A DNA stretch of 64,000 nucleotides. It comes from Monoplex corrugatus (taxonomy: Eukaryota; Mollusca; Gastropoda; Littorinimorpha; Ranellidae). Both the position numbers and the translations under genes were made by a program. Positions within the stretch are counted from its first letter, which is position 1. Every line of letters begins with the position of its first letter. Under the pieces are notes generated by a model that made no database searches, was not told the origin of the DNA, and saw only the letters and a program-made list of their open reading frames with translations. The DNA is taken from contig CM060314.1 in assembly GCA_030674185.1 (NCBI GenBank), forward strand, positions 32,076,314-32,140,313. The letters run 5' to 3'. Positions 12,801 through 25,672 of this stretch are shown in pieces.

Positions 12801-15800
12801 GATCTCTTTGTGATTAAGAATAGTTTTATCTTTTGATCAGGTAAGTACGTAATATTCTCGAAAATCTGACTTGCACTTTATAGCTTGTTTTCTTGTTATG
12901 AAGGAGTATTACCATCATCCTTGAAATCTGACTGATGACCTAATAATATCCTTTTCTATGTTTTTTCGTAATCAGAAAGTACAAGGTCTTGCGGATTTTG
13001 ACATTTGTTTGATTCACTGACTCATGACTGATTGGTTAATTGATTGTTTCCTTGGCGATAAGTTGATTGATGAGTCCTGTTTCAGCATGATAGAATAATT
13101 GAAAGGATGTTGAGATAATGGAAAATTGACTTAAATGACTGTGATGTGTTGGATTGGAGTCGTATCACAGTAATTTAAGGCACCTTTCTGTTCATCACTC
13201 TCACGTCTGTTGTTTCACTGACACTGATACTTTGATCTGTTACCACTGTTGGTAAGTGTTTCTGGTTTTCATCTCTTCAGAAGTAAGAATTTTTTCATGA
13301 CTCGGTGACTGAGTGGTTGAGTACTTGATTTTATTGCCATATATTGACTGATGAGTAGAATGTTTAAGCATAATAGAATTGATTGAAAGAGTGTGTGAGA
13401 TAATGGAAATTGACTTAAATGACTGTGATGTGTTGTATTGGAGTCATATCACAGTAATTTAAGGAACCTTTCTGTTCATCACTCTAGCGTCCTGTTTGTT
13501 TCCACAGGTACAGATACTTTGATCCGTGACCACTATTGGTAAATGTTTCTAGTTAACATGTCTTTGAATTAAGAATACTTGCGCGGAATTTGTTTGGTTT
13601 TTGCGAAGAGACAAGTTCCTAATAGCTTTCAAGATCTCTTTGTGATTAAGAATAGTTTTATCTTTTGATCAGGTAAGTACGTAATATTCTCGAAAATCTG
13701 ACTTGCACTTTATAGCTTGTTTTCTTGTATGAAGGAGTAGTACCCATCATCTTGAAATCTGACTGATGACCTAATAATATCCTTTTCTATGTTTTTTCGT
13801 AATCAAAAGTACAAGTCTTGCGGATTTTGACATTTGTTTGATTCACTGACTCATGACTGATTGGTTAATTGATTGTTTCCTTGGCGATAAGTTGATTGAT
13901 GAGTCCTGTTTCAGCATGATAGAATTAATTGAAAGGATGTTTGAGATAATGGAAAATTGACTTAAATGACTGTGATGTGTTGGATTGGAGTCGTATCACA
14001 GTAATTTAAGGCACCTTTCTGTTCATCACTCTCACGTCTGTTTGTTTCCACTGACACTGATACTTTGATCTTTACCACTGTTGGTAAGTGTTTCTGGTTT
14101 TCATCTCTTCAGAAGTAAGAATTTTTTCATGACTCGGTGACTGAGTGGTTGAGTACTTGATTTTATTGCCATATATTGACTGATGAGTAGAATGTTTAAG
14201 CATAATAATTGTTGAAAGAGTGTGTGAGATAATGGAAAATTGACTTAAATGACTGTGATGTGTTGTATTGGAGTCATATCACAGTAATTTAAGGAACCTT
14301 TCTGTTCATCACTCTAGCGTCCTGTTTGTTTCCACAGGTACAGATACTTTGATCCGTGACCACTATTGGTAAATGTTTCTAGTTAACATGTCTTTAGAAT
14401 TAAGAATACTTGCGCGGAATTTGTTTGGTTTTTGCGAAGAGACAAGTTCCTAATAGCTTTCAAGATCCCCGTTTGTGATTAAGAATAGTTTTATCTTTTG
14501 ATCAGGTAAGTACGTAATATTCTCGAAAATCTGACTTGCACTTTATAGCTTGTTTTCTTGTTATGAAGGAGTATACCCATCATCCTTGAACATCTGACTG
14601 ATGACCTAATAATATCCTTTTCTATGTTTTTTCGTAATCCACAAAGAACAAGGTCTTGCGGATTTTGACATTTGTTTGATTCACTGACTATCATGACTGA
14701 TTGGTTAATTGATTGTTTCCTTGGCGATAAGTTGATTGATGAGTCCTGTTTCACGCATGATAGAATTAATTGAAAGGATGTTTGAGATAATGGAAAATTG
14801 ACTTAAATGACTGTGATGTGTTGGATTGGAGTCGTATCACAGTAATTTAAGGCACCTTTCTGTTCATCACTCTCACGTCTGTTTGTTTCCACTGACACTG
14901 ATACTTTGATCTTTACCACTGTTGGTAAGTGTTTCTGGTTTTCATCTCTTCAGAAGTAAGAATTTTTTCATGACTCGGTGACTGAGTGGTTGAGTACTTG
15001 ATTTTATTGCCATATATTGACTGATGAGTAGAATGTTTAAGCATAATAGAATTGATTGAAAGAGTGTGTGAGATAATGGAAAATTGACTTAAATGACTGT
15101 GATGTGTTGTATTGGAGTCATATCACAGTAATTTAAGGAACCTTTCTGTTCATCACTCTAGCGTCCTGTTTGTTTCCACAGGTACAGATACTTTGATCCG
15201 TGACCACTATTGGTAAATGTTTCTAGTTAACATGTCTTTAGAATTAAGAATACTTGCGCGGAATTTGTTTGTTTTTGCGAAGAGACAAGTTCCTAATAGC
15301 TTTCAAGATCTCCTTTGTGATTAAGAATAGTTTTATCTTTTGATCAGGTAAGTACGTAATATTCTCGAAAATCTGACTTGCACTTTATAGCTTGTTTTCT
15401 TGTTATGAAGGAGTATTACCCATCATCCTTGAACATCTGACTGATGACCTAATAATATCCTTTTCTATGTTTTTTCGTAATCCACAAAGAACAAGGTCTT
15501 GCGGATTTGACATTTGTTTGATTCACTGACTACATGACTGATTGGTTAATTGATTGTTTCCTTGGCGATAAGTTGATTGATGAGTCCTGTTTCACGCATG
15601 ATAGAAGTAATTGAAAGGATGTTTGAGATAATGGAAAATTGACTTAAATGACTGTGATGTGTTGGATTGGAGTCGTATCACAGTAATTTAAGGCACCTTT
15701 CTGTTCATCACTCTCACGTCCTGTTTGTTTCCACTGACACTGATACTTTGATCTGTTACCACTGTTGGTAAGTGTTTCTGGTTTTCATCTCTTCAGAAGT

Positions 15801-16551
15801 AAAGAATTTTTTCATGACTCGGTGACTGAGTGGTTGAGTACTTGATTTTATTGCCATATATTGACTGATGAGTAGAATGTTTAAGCATAATAGAATTGAT
15901 TGAAAGAGTGTGTGAGATAATGGAAAAGTGACTTAAATGACTGTGATGTGTTGTATTGGAGTCATATCACAGTAATTTAAGGAACCTTTCTGTTCATCAC
16001 TCTAGCGTCCTGTTTGTTTCCACAGGTACAGATACTTTGATCCGTGACCACTATTGGTAAATGTTTCTAGTTAACATGTCTTTAGAATTAAGAATACTTG
16101 CGCGGAATTTGTTTGGTTTTTGCGAAGAGACAAGTTCCTAATAGCTTTCAAGATCCTTTGTGATTAAGAATGTTTTATCTTTTGATCAGGTAAGTACGTA
16201 ATATTCTCGAAAATCTGACTTGCACTTTATAGCTTGTTTTCTTGTTATGAAGGAGTAGTACCCATCATCCTTGAACATCTGACTGATGACCTAATAATAT
16301 CCTTTTCTATTTTTTTCGTAATCCACAAAGAACAAGGTCTTGCGGATTTTGACATTTGTTTGATTCACTGACTTCATGACTGATTGGTTAATTGATTGTT
16401 TCCTTGTGATAAGTTGATTGATGAGTCTGTTTCACGCATGATAGAATAATTGAAAGGATGTTTGAGATAATGGAAAATTGACTTAATGACTGTGATGTGT
16501 TGGATTGGAGTCGTATCACAGTAATTTAAGGCACCTTTCTGTTCATCACTT

Positions 16552-16552
<1 letters not shown>

Positions 16553-16630
<78 letters not shown>
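16553..16630. repeat. 78-nt poly(A) tract replacing part of a satellite unit
   Basis: An uninterrupted run of A begins just after GTTCATCACTTC and ends at TAGTTTTATC. The adjacent A-type hairpins are only about 465 bp apart instead of about 838, so about 450 bp of the unit is missing in exchange for the tract. Confidence 0.9.
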
Positions 16631-16632
<2 letters not shown>

Positions 16633-19600
16633 GTTTTATCTTTTGATCAGGTAAGTACGTAATATTCTCGAAAATCTGACTTGCACTTTATAGCTTGTTT
16701 TCTTGTTATGAAGAGTAGGTACCCATCATCCTTGAACATCTGACTGATGACCTAATAATATCCTTTTCTATGTTTTTTCGTAATCAAAAGACAAGGTCTT
16801 GCGGATTTTGACATTTGTTTGATTCACTGACTTCATGACTGATTGGTTAATTGATTGTTTCCTTGGCGATAAGTTGATTGATGAGTCCTGTTTCACGATG
16901 ATAGAATTAATTGAAAGGATGTTTGAGATAATGGAAAATTGACTTAAATGACTGTGATGTGTTGGATTGGAGTCGTATCACAGTAATTTAAGGCACCTTT
17001 CTGTTCTCACTCTCACGTGCTGTTTGTTTCCATGACACTGATACTTTGATCTGTTACACTGTTGTAAGTGTTTCTGGTTTTCACTCTTCAGAAGTAAGAA
17101 TTTTTTCATGACTCGGTGACTGAGTGGTTGAGTACTTGATTTTATTGCCATATATTGACTGATGAGTAGAATGTTTAAGCATAATAGAATTGATTGAAAG
17201 AGTGTGTTGAGATAATGGAAAATTGACTTAAATGACTGTGATGTGTTGTATTGGAGTCATATCACAGTAATTTAAGGAACCTTTCTGTTCATCACTCTAG
17301 CGTCCTGTTTGTTTCCACAGGTACAGATACTTTGATCCGTGACCACTATTGGTAAATGTTTCTAGTTAACATGTCTTTAGAATTAAGAATACTTGCGCGG
17401 AATTTGTTTGTTTTGCGAAGAGACAAGTTCCTAATAGCTTTCAAGATCTCCTTTGTGATTAAGAATAGTTTTATCTTTTGATCAGGTAAGTACGTAATAT
17501 TCTCGAAAATCTGACTTGCACTTTATAGCTTGTTTTCTTGTTATGAAGGAGTATTACCCATCATCCTGAACATCTGACTGATGACCAATAATATCCTTTT
17601 CTATGTTTTTTCGTAATCCACAAAGAACAAGGTCTTGCGGATTTTGACATTTGTTTGATTCACTGACTACATGACTGATTGGTTATTGATTGTTTCCTTG
17701 CGATAAGTTGATTGATGAGTCCTGTTTCACGCATGATAGAAGTAATTGAAAGGATGTTTGAGAGAATGGAAAATTGACTTAAATTATTGTGATGTGTTGG
17801 ATTGGAGTCGTATCACAGTAATTTAAGGCACCTTTCTGTTCATCACTTTCACGTGCTGTTTGTTTCCACTGACACTGATACTTTGATCTCTTGCCAATGT
17901 TGGTAAGTGGTTCTGTTTTTCAACTCTTCAGAAGTAAGAATGTTTTCATGACTCGGTGACTGAGTGGTTGAGTACTTGATTTTATTGCCATATATTGACT
18001 GATGAGTAGAATGTTTAAGCATAATAGAATTGATTGAAAGAGTGTGTGAGGTAGTGGAAAATTGACTTAAATGACTGTGATGTGTTGTATTGGAGTCATA
18101 TCACAGTAATTTAAGGAACCTTTCTGTTCATCACTCTAGCGTCCTGTTTGTTTCCACAGGTACAGATACTTTGATCCATGACCACAATTGGTAAATGTTT
18201 CTAGTTAACATGTCTTTAGAATTAAGAATACTTGCGCGGAATTTGTTGGCTTTTGCGAAGAGACAAGTTCCTAATAGCTTTCAAGATCTCCTTTGTGATT
18301 AAGAATAGTTTTATCTTTTGATCAGGTAAGTACGTAATATTCTCGAAAATCTGACTTGCACTTTATAGCTTGTTTTCTTGTTATGAAGGAGTAGGTACCC
18401 ATCATCCTTGAACATCTGACTGATGACCAAATAATATCCTTTTCTATGTTTTTTCGTAATTCAGAAAGTACAAGGTCTTGCGGATTTTGACATTTGTTTG
18501 ATTCACTGACTTCATGACTGATTGGTTAATTGATTGTTTCCTTGGTGATAAGTTGATTGATGAGTTCTGTTTCACGCATGATAGAAGTAATTTGAATGGA
18601 TGTTTGAGATAATTGAAAATTGACTTAAATGACTGTGATGTGTTGGATTGGAGTCGTATCACAGTAATTTAAGGAACCTTTCTGTTCATCACTCTCACGT
18701 GCTGTTTGTTTCCACTGACACTGATACTTTGAAATGTTACCACTGTTGGTAAGTGTTTCTGGTTTTCATCTCTTCAGAAGTAAGAATTTTTTCATGACTC
18801 GGTGACTGAGTGGTTGAGTACTTGATTTTATTGACATATATTGACTGATGAGTATAATGTTTAAGCATAATAGAATTGATTGAAAGAGTGTGTGAGGTAA
18901 TGGAAAATTGACTTAAATGACTGTGATGTGTTGTATTGGAGTCATATCACAGTAATTTAAGGAACCTTTCTGTTCATCACTCTAGCGTCCTGTTTGTTTC
19001 CACAGGTACAGATGCTTTGATCCGTGACCACTATTGGTAAATGTTTCTAGTTAACATGTCTTTAGAATTAAGAATACTTGCGCGGAATTTGTTTGGTTTT
19101 TGCGAAGAGACAAGTTCCTAATAGCTTTCAAGATCTCGTTTGTGATTAAGAATAGTTTTATCTTTTGATCAGGTAAGTACGTAATATTCTCGAAAATCTG
19201 ACTTGCACTTTATAGCTTGTTTTCTTGTTATGAAGGAGTAGGTACCCATCATCCTTGAAGATCTGATTGATGACCTAATAATATCCTTTTCTATATTTTT
19301 TCGTAATCCACAAAGAACAAGGTCTTGCGGATTTTGACATTTGTTTGATTCACTGTCTTCATGACTGATTGGTTAATTGATTGTTTCCTTGGTGATAAGT
19401 TGATTGATGAGACCTGTTTCACGCATGATAGAAGTAATTGAAAGGATGTTTGAGATAATGGAAAAATGACTTAAATGACTGTGATGTGTTGGATTGGAGT
19501 CGTATCACAGTAATTTAAGGAACCTTTCTGTTCATCATTCTAGCGTCCTGTTTGTTTCCACAGGTACAGATACTTTGATCCAGACCACTATTGGTAAATG

Positions 19601-22600
19601 TTTCTAGTTAACATGTCTTTAGAATTAAGAATACTTGCGCGGAATTTGTTTGGTTTTTGCGAAGAGAAATGTCCCTAATAGCTTTCAAGATCTCGTTTGT
19701 GATTAAGAATAGTTTTATCTTTTGATCAGGTAAGTACGTAATATTCTCGAAAATCTGACTTGCACTTTATAGCTTGTTTTCTTGTTATGAAGGAGTAGGT
19801 ACCCTTTATTCTTGAAGATCTGACTGATGACCTAATAATATCCTTTTCTATGTTTTTTCGTAATCCACAAAGAACAAGGTCTTGCGGATTTTGACATTTG
19901 TTTGATTCACTGACTTCATGACTGTTTGGTTAATTGATTGTTTCCTTGGCGATAAGTTGATTGATGAGTCCTGTTTCACGCATGATAGAAGTAATTGAAA
20001 GGATGTTTGAGATAATGGAAAATTGACTTAAATGACTGTGATGTGTTGGATTGGAGTCGTATCACAGTAATTTAAGGAACCTTTCTGTTCATCACTCTAG
20101 CGTCCTGTTTGTTTCCACAGGTACAGATACTTTGATCCGTGACCACTATTGGCAAATGTTTCTAGTTAACATGTCTTTAGAATTAAGAATACTTGCGCGG
20201 AATTTGTTTGGTTTTTGCGAAGAGACAAGTTCCTAATAGTTTTCAAGATCTCCTTTGTGATTAAGAATAGTTTTATCTTTTGATCAGGTAAGTACGTAAT
20301 ATTCTCGAAAATCTGACTTGCACTTTATAGCTTGTTTTCTTGTTATGAAGGAGTAGGTACCCATCATCCTTGAACATCTGACTGATGACCTAATAATATC
20401 TTTTTCTATGTTTTTTCGTAATTCAGAAAGTACAAGGTCTTGCGGATTTTGACAATTGTTTGATTCACTGACTTCATGACTGATTGGTTAATTGATTGTT
20501 TCTTTGGCGATAAGTTGATTGATGAGTCCTGTTTCACGCATGATAGAATTAATTGAAGGATGTTAGAGATAATGGAAAATTGACTTAAATGACTGTGATG
20601 TGTTGGATTGGATTCGTATCACAGTAATTTAAGGCACCTTTCTGTTCATCACTCTCACGTGCTGTTTGTTTCCACTGACACTGATACTTTGATCTGTTAC
20701 CACTGTTGGTAAGTGTTTCTGGTTTTCATCTCTTCAGAAGTAAGAATTTTTCATGACTCGGTGACTGAGTGGTTGAGTACTTGACTTTATTGCCATATAT
20801 TGACTGATGAGTAGAATGTTTAAGCATAATAGAATTGATTGAAAGAGTGTGTGAGATAATGGAAAATTGACTTAAATGACTGTGATGTGTTGTATTGGAG
20901 TCATATCACAGTAATTTAAGGAACCTTTCTGTTCATAACTCTTGCGTCCTGTTTGTTTCCACAGGTACAGATACTTTGATCCGTGACCACTATTGGTAAA
21001 TGTTTCTAGTTAACATATCTTTAGAATTAAGAATACTTGCGCGGAATTTGTTTGGTTTTTGCGAAGAGACAAGTTCCTAATAGTTTTCAAGATCTCCTTT
21101 GTGATTAGAATAGTTTTATCTTTTGATCAGGTAAGTACGCAATATTCTCGAAAATCTGACTTGCACTTTATAGCTTGTTTTCTTGTTATGAAGGAGTAGG
21201 TACCCATCATCCTTGAACATCTGACTGATGACCTAATAATATCCTTTTCTATGTTTTTTCGTAATCCACAAAGAAAAGTTCTTGCGAATTTTGACATTTG
21301 TTTGATTCACAGACTTCATGACTGATTGGTTAATTGATTGTTTCCTTGGTGATAAGTTGATTGATGAGTCCTGTTTCACGCATGATAGAAGTAATTGAAA
21401 GGATGTTTGAGATAATGGAAAATTGACTTAAATGACTGTGATGTGTTGGATTGGATTCGTATCACAGTAATTTAAGGCACCTTTCTGTTCATCACTCTCA
21501 CGTGCTGTTTGTTTCCACTGACACTGATACTTTGATCTGTTACCACTGTTGGTAAGTGTTTCTGGTTTTTCATCTCTTCAGAAGTAAGAATTTTTTCATG
21601 ACTCGGTGACTGAGTGGTTAAGTACTTGACTTTATTGCCATATATTGACTGATGAGTAGAATGTTTAAGCATAATAGAATTGATGAAGATGTGAATAATG
21701 AAAATTTACTTAAATGACTGTGATGTGTTGTATTGGAGTCATATCACAGTAATTTAAGGAACCTTTCTGTTCATCACTCTAGCGTCCTTTTTGTTTCCAC
21801 AGGTACAGATACTTTGATCCGTGACCACTATTGGTAAATGTTTCTAGTTAACATGTCTTTAGAATTAAGAATACTTGCGCGAATTTGTTTGGTTTTTGTG
21901 AAGAGACAAGTTCCTAATAGCTTTCAAGATCTCCTTTGTGATTAAGAATAGTTTTATCTTTTGATCAGGTAAGTACGTAATATTCTCGAAAATCTGACTT
22001 GCACTTTATAGCTTGTTTTCTTGTTATGAAGGAGTATTACCCATCATCCTTGAACATCTGACTGATGACCTAATAATATCCTTTTCTATGTGTTTTTCGT
22101 AATCCACAAAGAACAAGGTCTTGCGGATTTTGACATTTGTTTGATTCACTGACTTCATGACTGATTGGTTAATTGATTGTTTCCTTGGTGATAAGTTGAT
22201 TGATGAGTCCTGTTTCACGCATGATAGAAGTAATTGAAAGGATGTTTGAGATAATGGAAAATTGACTTAAATGACTGTGATGTGTTGGATTGGATCGTAT
22301 CACAGTAATTTAAGGCACCTTTCTGTTCATCACTCTCACGTGCTGTTTGTTTCCACTGACACTGATACTTTGATCTCTTACCACTGTTGGTAAGTGTTTC
22401 TGTTTTTGAACTCTTCAGAAGAAAGAGTTTTTTCACGACTCGGTGAATGAGTGGTTGAGTACTTGAGTTTACTGCCATACATTGATGATGAGTAGAATGT
22501 TTAAGCATAATAGAATTGATGAAAGAGTGTGTGAGATAATGGAAAATTGACTTAAATGACTGTGATGTGTTGTATTGGATCATATCACAGAACTTTAAGG

Positions 22601-23637
22601 ACCTTTCTGTTCATCACTCTGATCCTGTTGTTTCCACAGTAAGATACTTTGATCCGTGACCACTATTGGTAATGTTCTAGTTTACATGTCTTTAGATATT
22701 AGAATACTTGCGCGGAATTTGTTTGGTTTTGCGAAGAGACAAGTTCCTAATAGCTTTCAAGATTTGCGAAGAGACAAGTTCCTAATAGCTTTCAAGATCT
22801 CCTTTGTGATTAAGAATAGTTTTAATCTTTTGATCAGGTAAGTACTTAGTATTCTCGAAAATCTGACTTGCACTTTATAGGTTGTTTTCTTGTTATGAAG
22901 GAGTATTACCCATCGTCCTTGAACATCTGACTGATGACCAAATAATATCCTTTTCTATGTTTTTTCGTAATCCACAAAGAACAAGGTCTTGCGGATTTTG
23001 ACCTTTGTTTGATTCACTGACTACATGACTGATTGGTTAATTGATTGTTTCCTTTGCGATAAGTTGATTGATGAGTCCTGTTTCACGCATGATAGAAGTA
23101 ATTAAAAGCATGTTTGAGATAATGGAAAATTGACTTAAATGACTGTGATGTGTTGGATTGGATTCGTATCACAGTAATTTAAGGCACCTTTCTGTTCATC
23201 ACTCTCACGTGCTGTTTGTTTCCACTGACACTGATACTTTGATCTGTTACCACTGTTGGTAAGTGTTTCTGGTTTTCATCTCTTCAGAAGTAAGAATTTT
23301 TTCATGACTCGGTGACTGAGTGGTTGAATACTTGATTTTATTGCCATATATTGACTGATGAGTGGAATGTTTAAGCATAATAGAATTGATTGAAGAGTGT
23401 TTGAGGTAATGGAAAATTGACTTAAATGACTGTGATGTGTTGTATTGGAGTCATATCACAGCAATTTAAGGAACCTTTCTGTTCATCACTCTAGCGTCCT
23501 GTTTGTTTCCACAGGTACAGATACTTTAGATCGTGACCACTATTGGTAAATGTTTCTAGTTAACATGTCTTTAGAATTAAGAATACTTGCGCGAAATTTG
23601 TTTGGTTTTTGCGAAGAGACAAGTTCCTAATAGCTTT

Positions 23638-23645
23638 CAAGATCT
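23638..23645. repeat. Target-site duplication CAAGATCT, left copy
   Basis: CAAGATCT occurs here and again at 26461-26468, exactly flanking the CR1/L2-type element. The uninterrupted satellite has one copy (TTTCAAGATCTCC). Confidence 0.85.
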
Positions 23646-23968
23646 AATAATAATAATATATTTTATTTATATAGCGCAAAATCTTGATAAAATCAAATCT
23701 AAGCGCTGAGCGTATACATGCATACATACCTACATACATATGAGCGTATACATGTATACATACATGCTTACATACTTACATACATAAATCTAAACTGAGC
23801 GTATACATGCATACATACATACATACATAAATCTAAGCGTATACATACATACATACATACATACATACGTACGCACATGCATACATAATAATTACAATAT
23901 TTATATAGCGCAAATCTCGTCAAAATCAAATCCAAGCGCCGAAAAGACACACACGCACACACGCACGT

Positions 23969-24006
<38 letters not shown>

Positions 24007-24201
24007 CACACACAACAACACACACACACACACACACACGCATGGCCACAAATGGGGAGAAAAGAATAAAAGCAATAAAAGCAAGAATAAAACCAATGGA
24101 AAACCACAATGAGCACATCATATACAATTATATATTAAAACAAAGTGATTCCCCTCCGAGCGGACACAGGCTGCAGAGGGGGGTTGAGTGAGGTTAGGAT
24201 T
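23646..24201 (-). repeat. LINE 3' UTR with ATAC and CA microsatellites
   Basis: The region contains (CATA)n runs (about 23,715-23,885) and a (CA)n tract (about 23,950-24,040). The 3'-terminal motif TTTATATAGCGCAAA is present twice, at about 23,664-23,682 and again at about 23,900-23,915, each followed by a similar stretch, so the 3' end is partly duplicated. Confidence 0.75.
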
Positions 24202-25672
24202 TTATGCAGAGGAGAAAAGGTGAGTTTTGAGAGCGGACTTGAAGGAGGCAAAAGTAGGTTGCTGACGGACTGAGAGAGGAAGTTTGTTCCAGGAGAGTGG
24301 ACCAGAAACAGAGAAGGCTCGTGGACCATAGGTATTGAGCTTAGTGCGTGGAAAGCGAAAAGTCAGAGGATCGGAGGCAGAGCGGAGGGTACGTGAGGGA
24401 ACATAGATCTCAAGTAGGCTTGACAGGTAATCGGGGGCTGCGTTATTGAGGCTTTTGTAGCACATGGTGTCTAGTTTGTACTGTATGCGCTTTGATACAG
24501 AGAGCCAGTGAAGTTGTGCCAGGAGAGGAGATATGTGGTCAGCTTTTTTCTTTTTGAGTACAAGGCGTACAGCATTGTTTTGAATGCGCTGTAGGATGTG
24601 AATGGTGGAGGCAGGAAGACCAGACAGGAGTGAATTGCAATAGTCAATGCGAGACATTATGAAGGAGAGAACGAGTTTTGCAGTTGTTTCGACAGAGAGA
24701 TACTTCCTGATCAGGCTTATACGATGGAGATGATAGTAGCAAGATGTAGCAGTTTGAGAAACAAAGTTGTTCATGGACAGGGTAGAGTCAATGCAGACAC
24801 CAAGGTTTTTATCTGAATCAGAAATTGGGACTGATGTGTTACATAATGGGAGAGAAAGAGGAGGCAGCTGGGAAAGTTTCTGATGGGTGCCAATGAGGAT
24901 AGCTTCTGTCTTGTCGTCATTAAGCTGAAGTCTATTGTGTGTCATCCAGTTCTTAATGTCCGAGTAACACTCAGTGGTGCGAGTCAACAGGCGCTGTATA
25001 TTATCAGGTGAGTCACTATCTTGAAGTTGGGTGTCATCAGCATAGAAGTGGTGTTTTATAGAGTGGGAGTTGATGATGGTGGACAGGGGGGAGGTATAAA
25101 GAGTGAAAAGAACAGGGCCAAGGACAGATCCTTGTGGAACACCACAGGTCAGGTATGCAGGTTGAGAGTAAGTGCCATTGATGAGAACAGTTTGTTTTCT
25201 GTTTGATAAATACGAAGTGAAAAAGGAGAGAGCAATGTCAGAGATGCCAAAAGTATGATGAAGTCTAGAAAGGAGAATACCATGGTCAATGGTATCGAAG
25301 GCTGCAGACAGATCAAGGAGTGTGAGGAGAGAGACTTTGCCAGTATCAGTTGCAAGGAGGAGATTGTTGAGAATGTGTAGTAGGGCAGTTTCAGTGCTAT
25401 GGCACTGGCGGTAGGCTGACTGGAAAGGATTGAGGAGATTGTTGGCAGACAGGTGAGAGTTCAGCTGGTTGAGGACGACCTTTTCAAGGAGTTTTGACAA
25501 GAAAGAGAGATTAGAGATAGGCCTGTAATTTTTCAGATCATTTGGGTCTAAATTGTGTTTCTTGAGGAGAGGGTGAACAATAGCAGACTTGAAAGAATCT
25601 GGGACAGTTCCAGTTTGAAAAGAAGTGTTGATGATGTCAGTGATGAATGGGAGGAGAGTAGGGAGACAGTCG
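24202..25672 (-). pseudogene. CR1/L2 reverse transcriptase and C-terminal domain
   Basis: Reading the minus strand, the frame runs through NYRPISNLSFLSKLLEKVV, QSAYRQCHSTETALL, LLDLSAAFDTIDH (catalytic Asp), GVPQGSVLGPVLFTLYTSPL, HFYADDTQL (YADD catalytic box), DDKTEAILIGT and DKNLGVCID. It ends with the C-terminal block typical of the CR1/L2 group: LQRIQNNAVRLV, ADHISPLLAQLHWL, IQYKLDTMCYKSLN, PSRTLRSA and FKSALKTHLF. All RT catalytic residues are present. The frame is open from about 25,672 to the stop at 24,202. Upstream it is separated from the linker frame by one base. Confidence 0.92.

Larger units (their letters stand above)
9501..23637. repeat. Satellite array, homogenised core (unit about 0.84 kb)
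   Basis: A segment of about 835-840 bp repeats head-to-tail about 17 times. Each unit has two related parts: type A, with a hairpin loop containing GGATTGGAGTCG, and type B, with TGTATTGGAGTCA about 280 bp later. The next A follows about 560 bp after B. A-type hairpins start near 9,831, 10,640, 11,460, 12,297, 13,130, 13,960, 14,800, 15,640, 16,480, 16,945, 17,777, 18,625, 19,468, 20,030, 20,585, 21,427, 22,267 and 23,130. No unit has a sustained open frame. Short frames of 60-120 codons are by-products of the repeat. Confidence 0.92.

Noticed and set aside
22215..22583. Frames of 60-122 codons inside the satellite as small proteins
   Set aside because: The same peptide pieces recur with shifts and stops in sister units, as expected of non-coding repeats.
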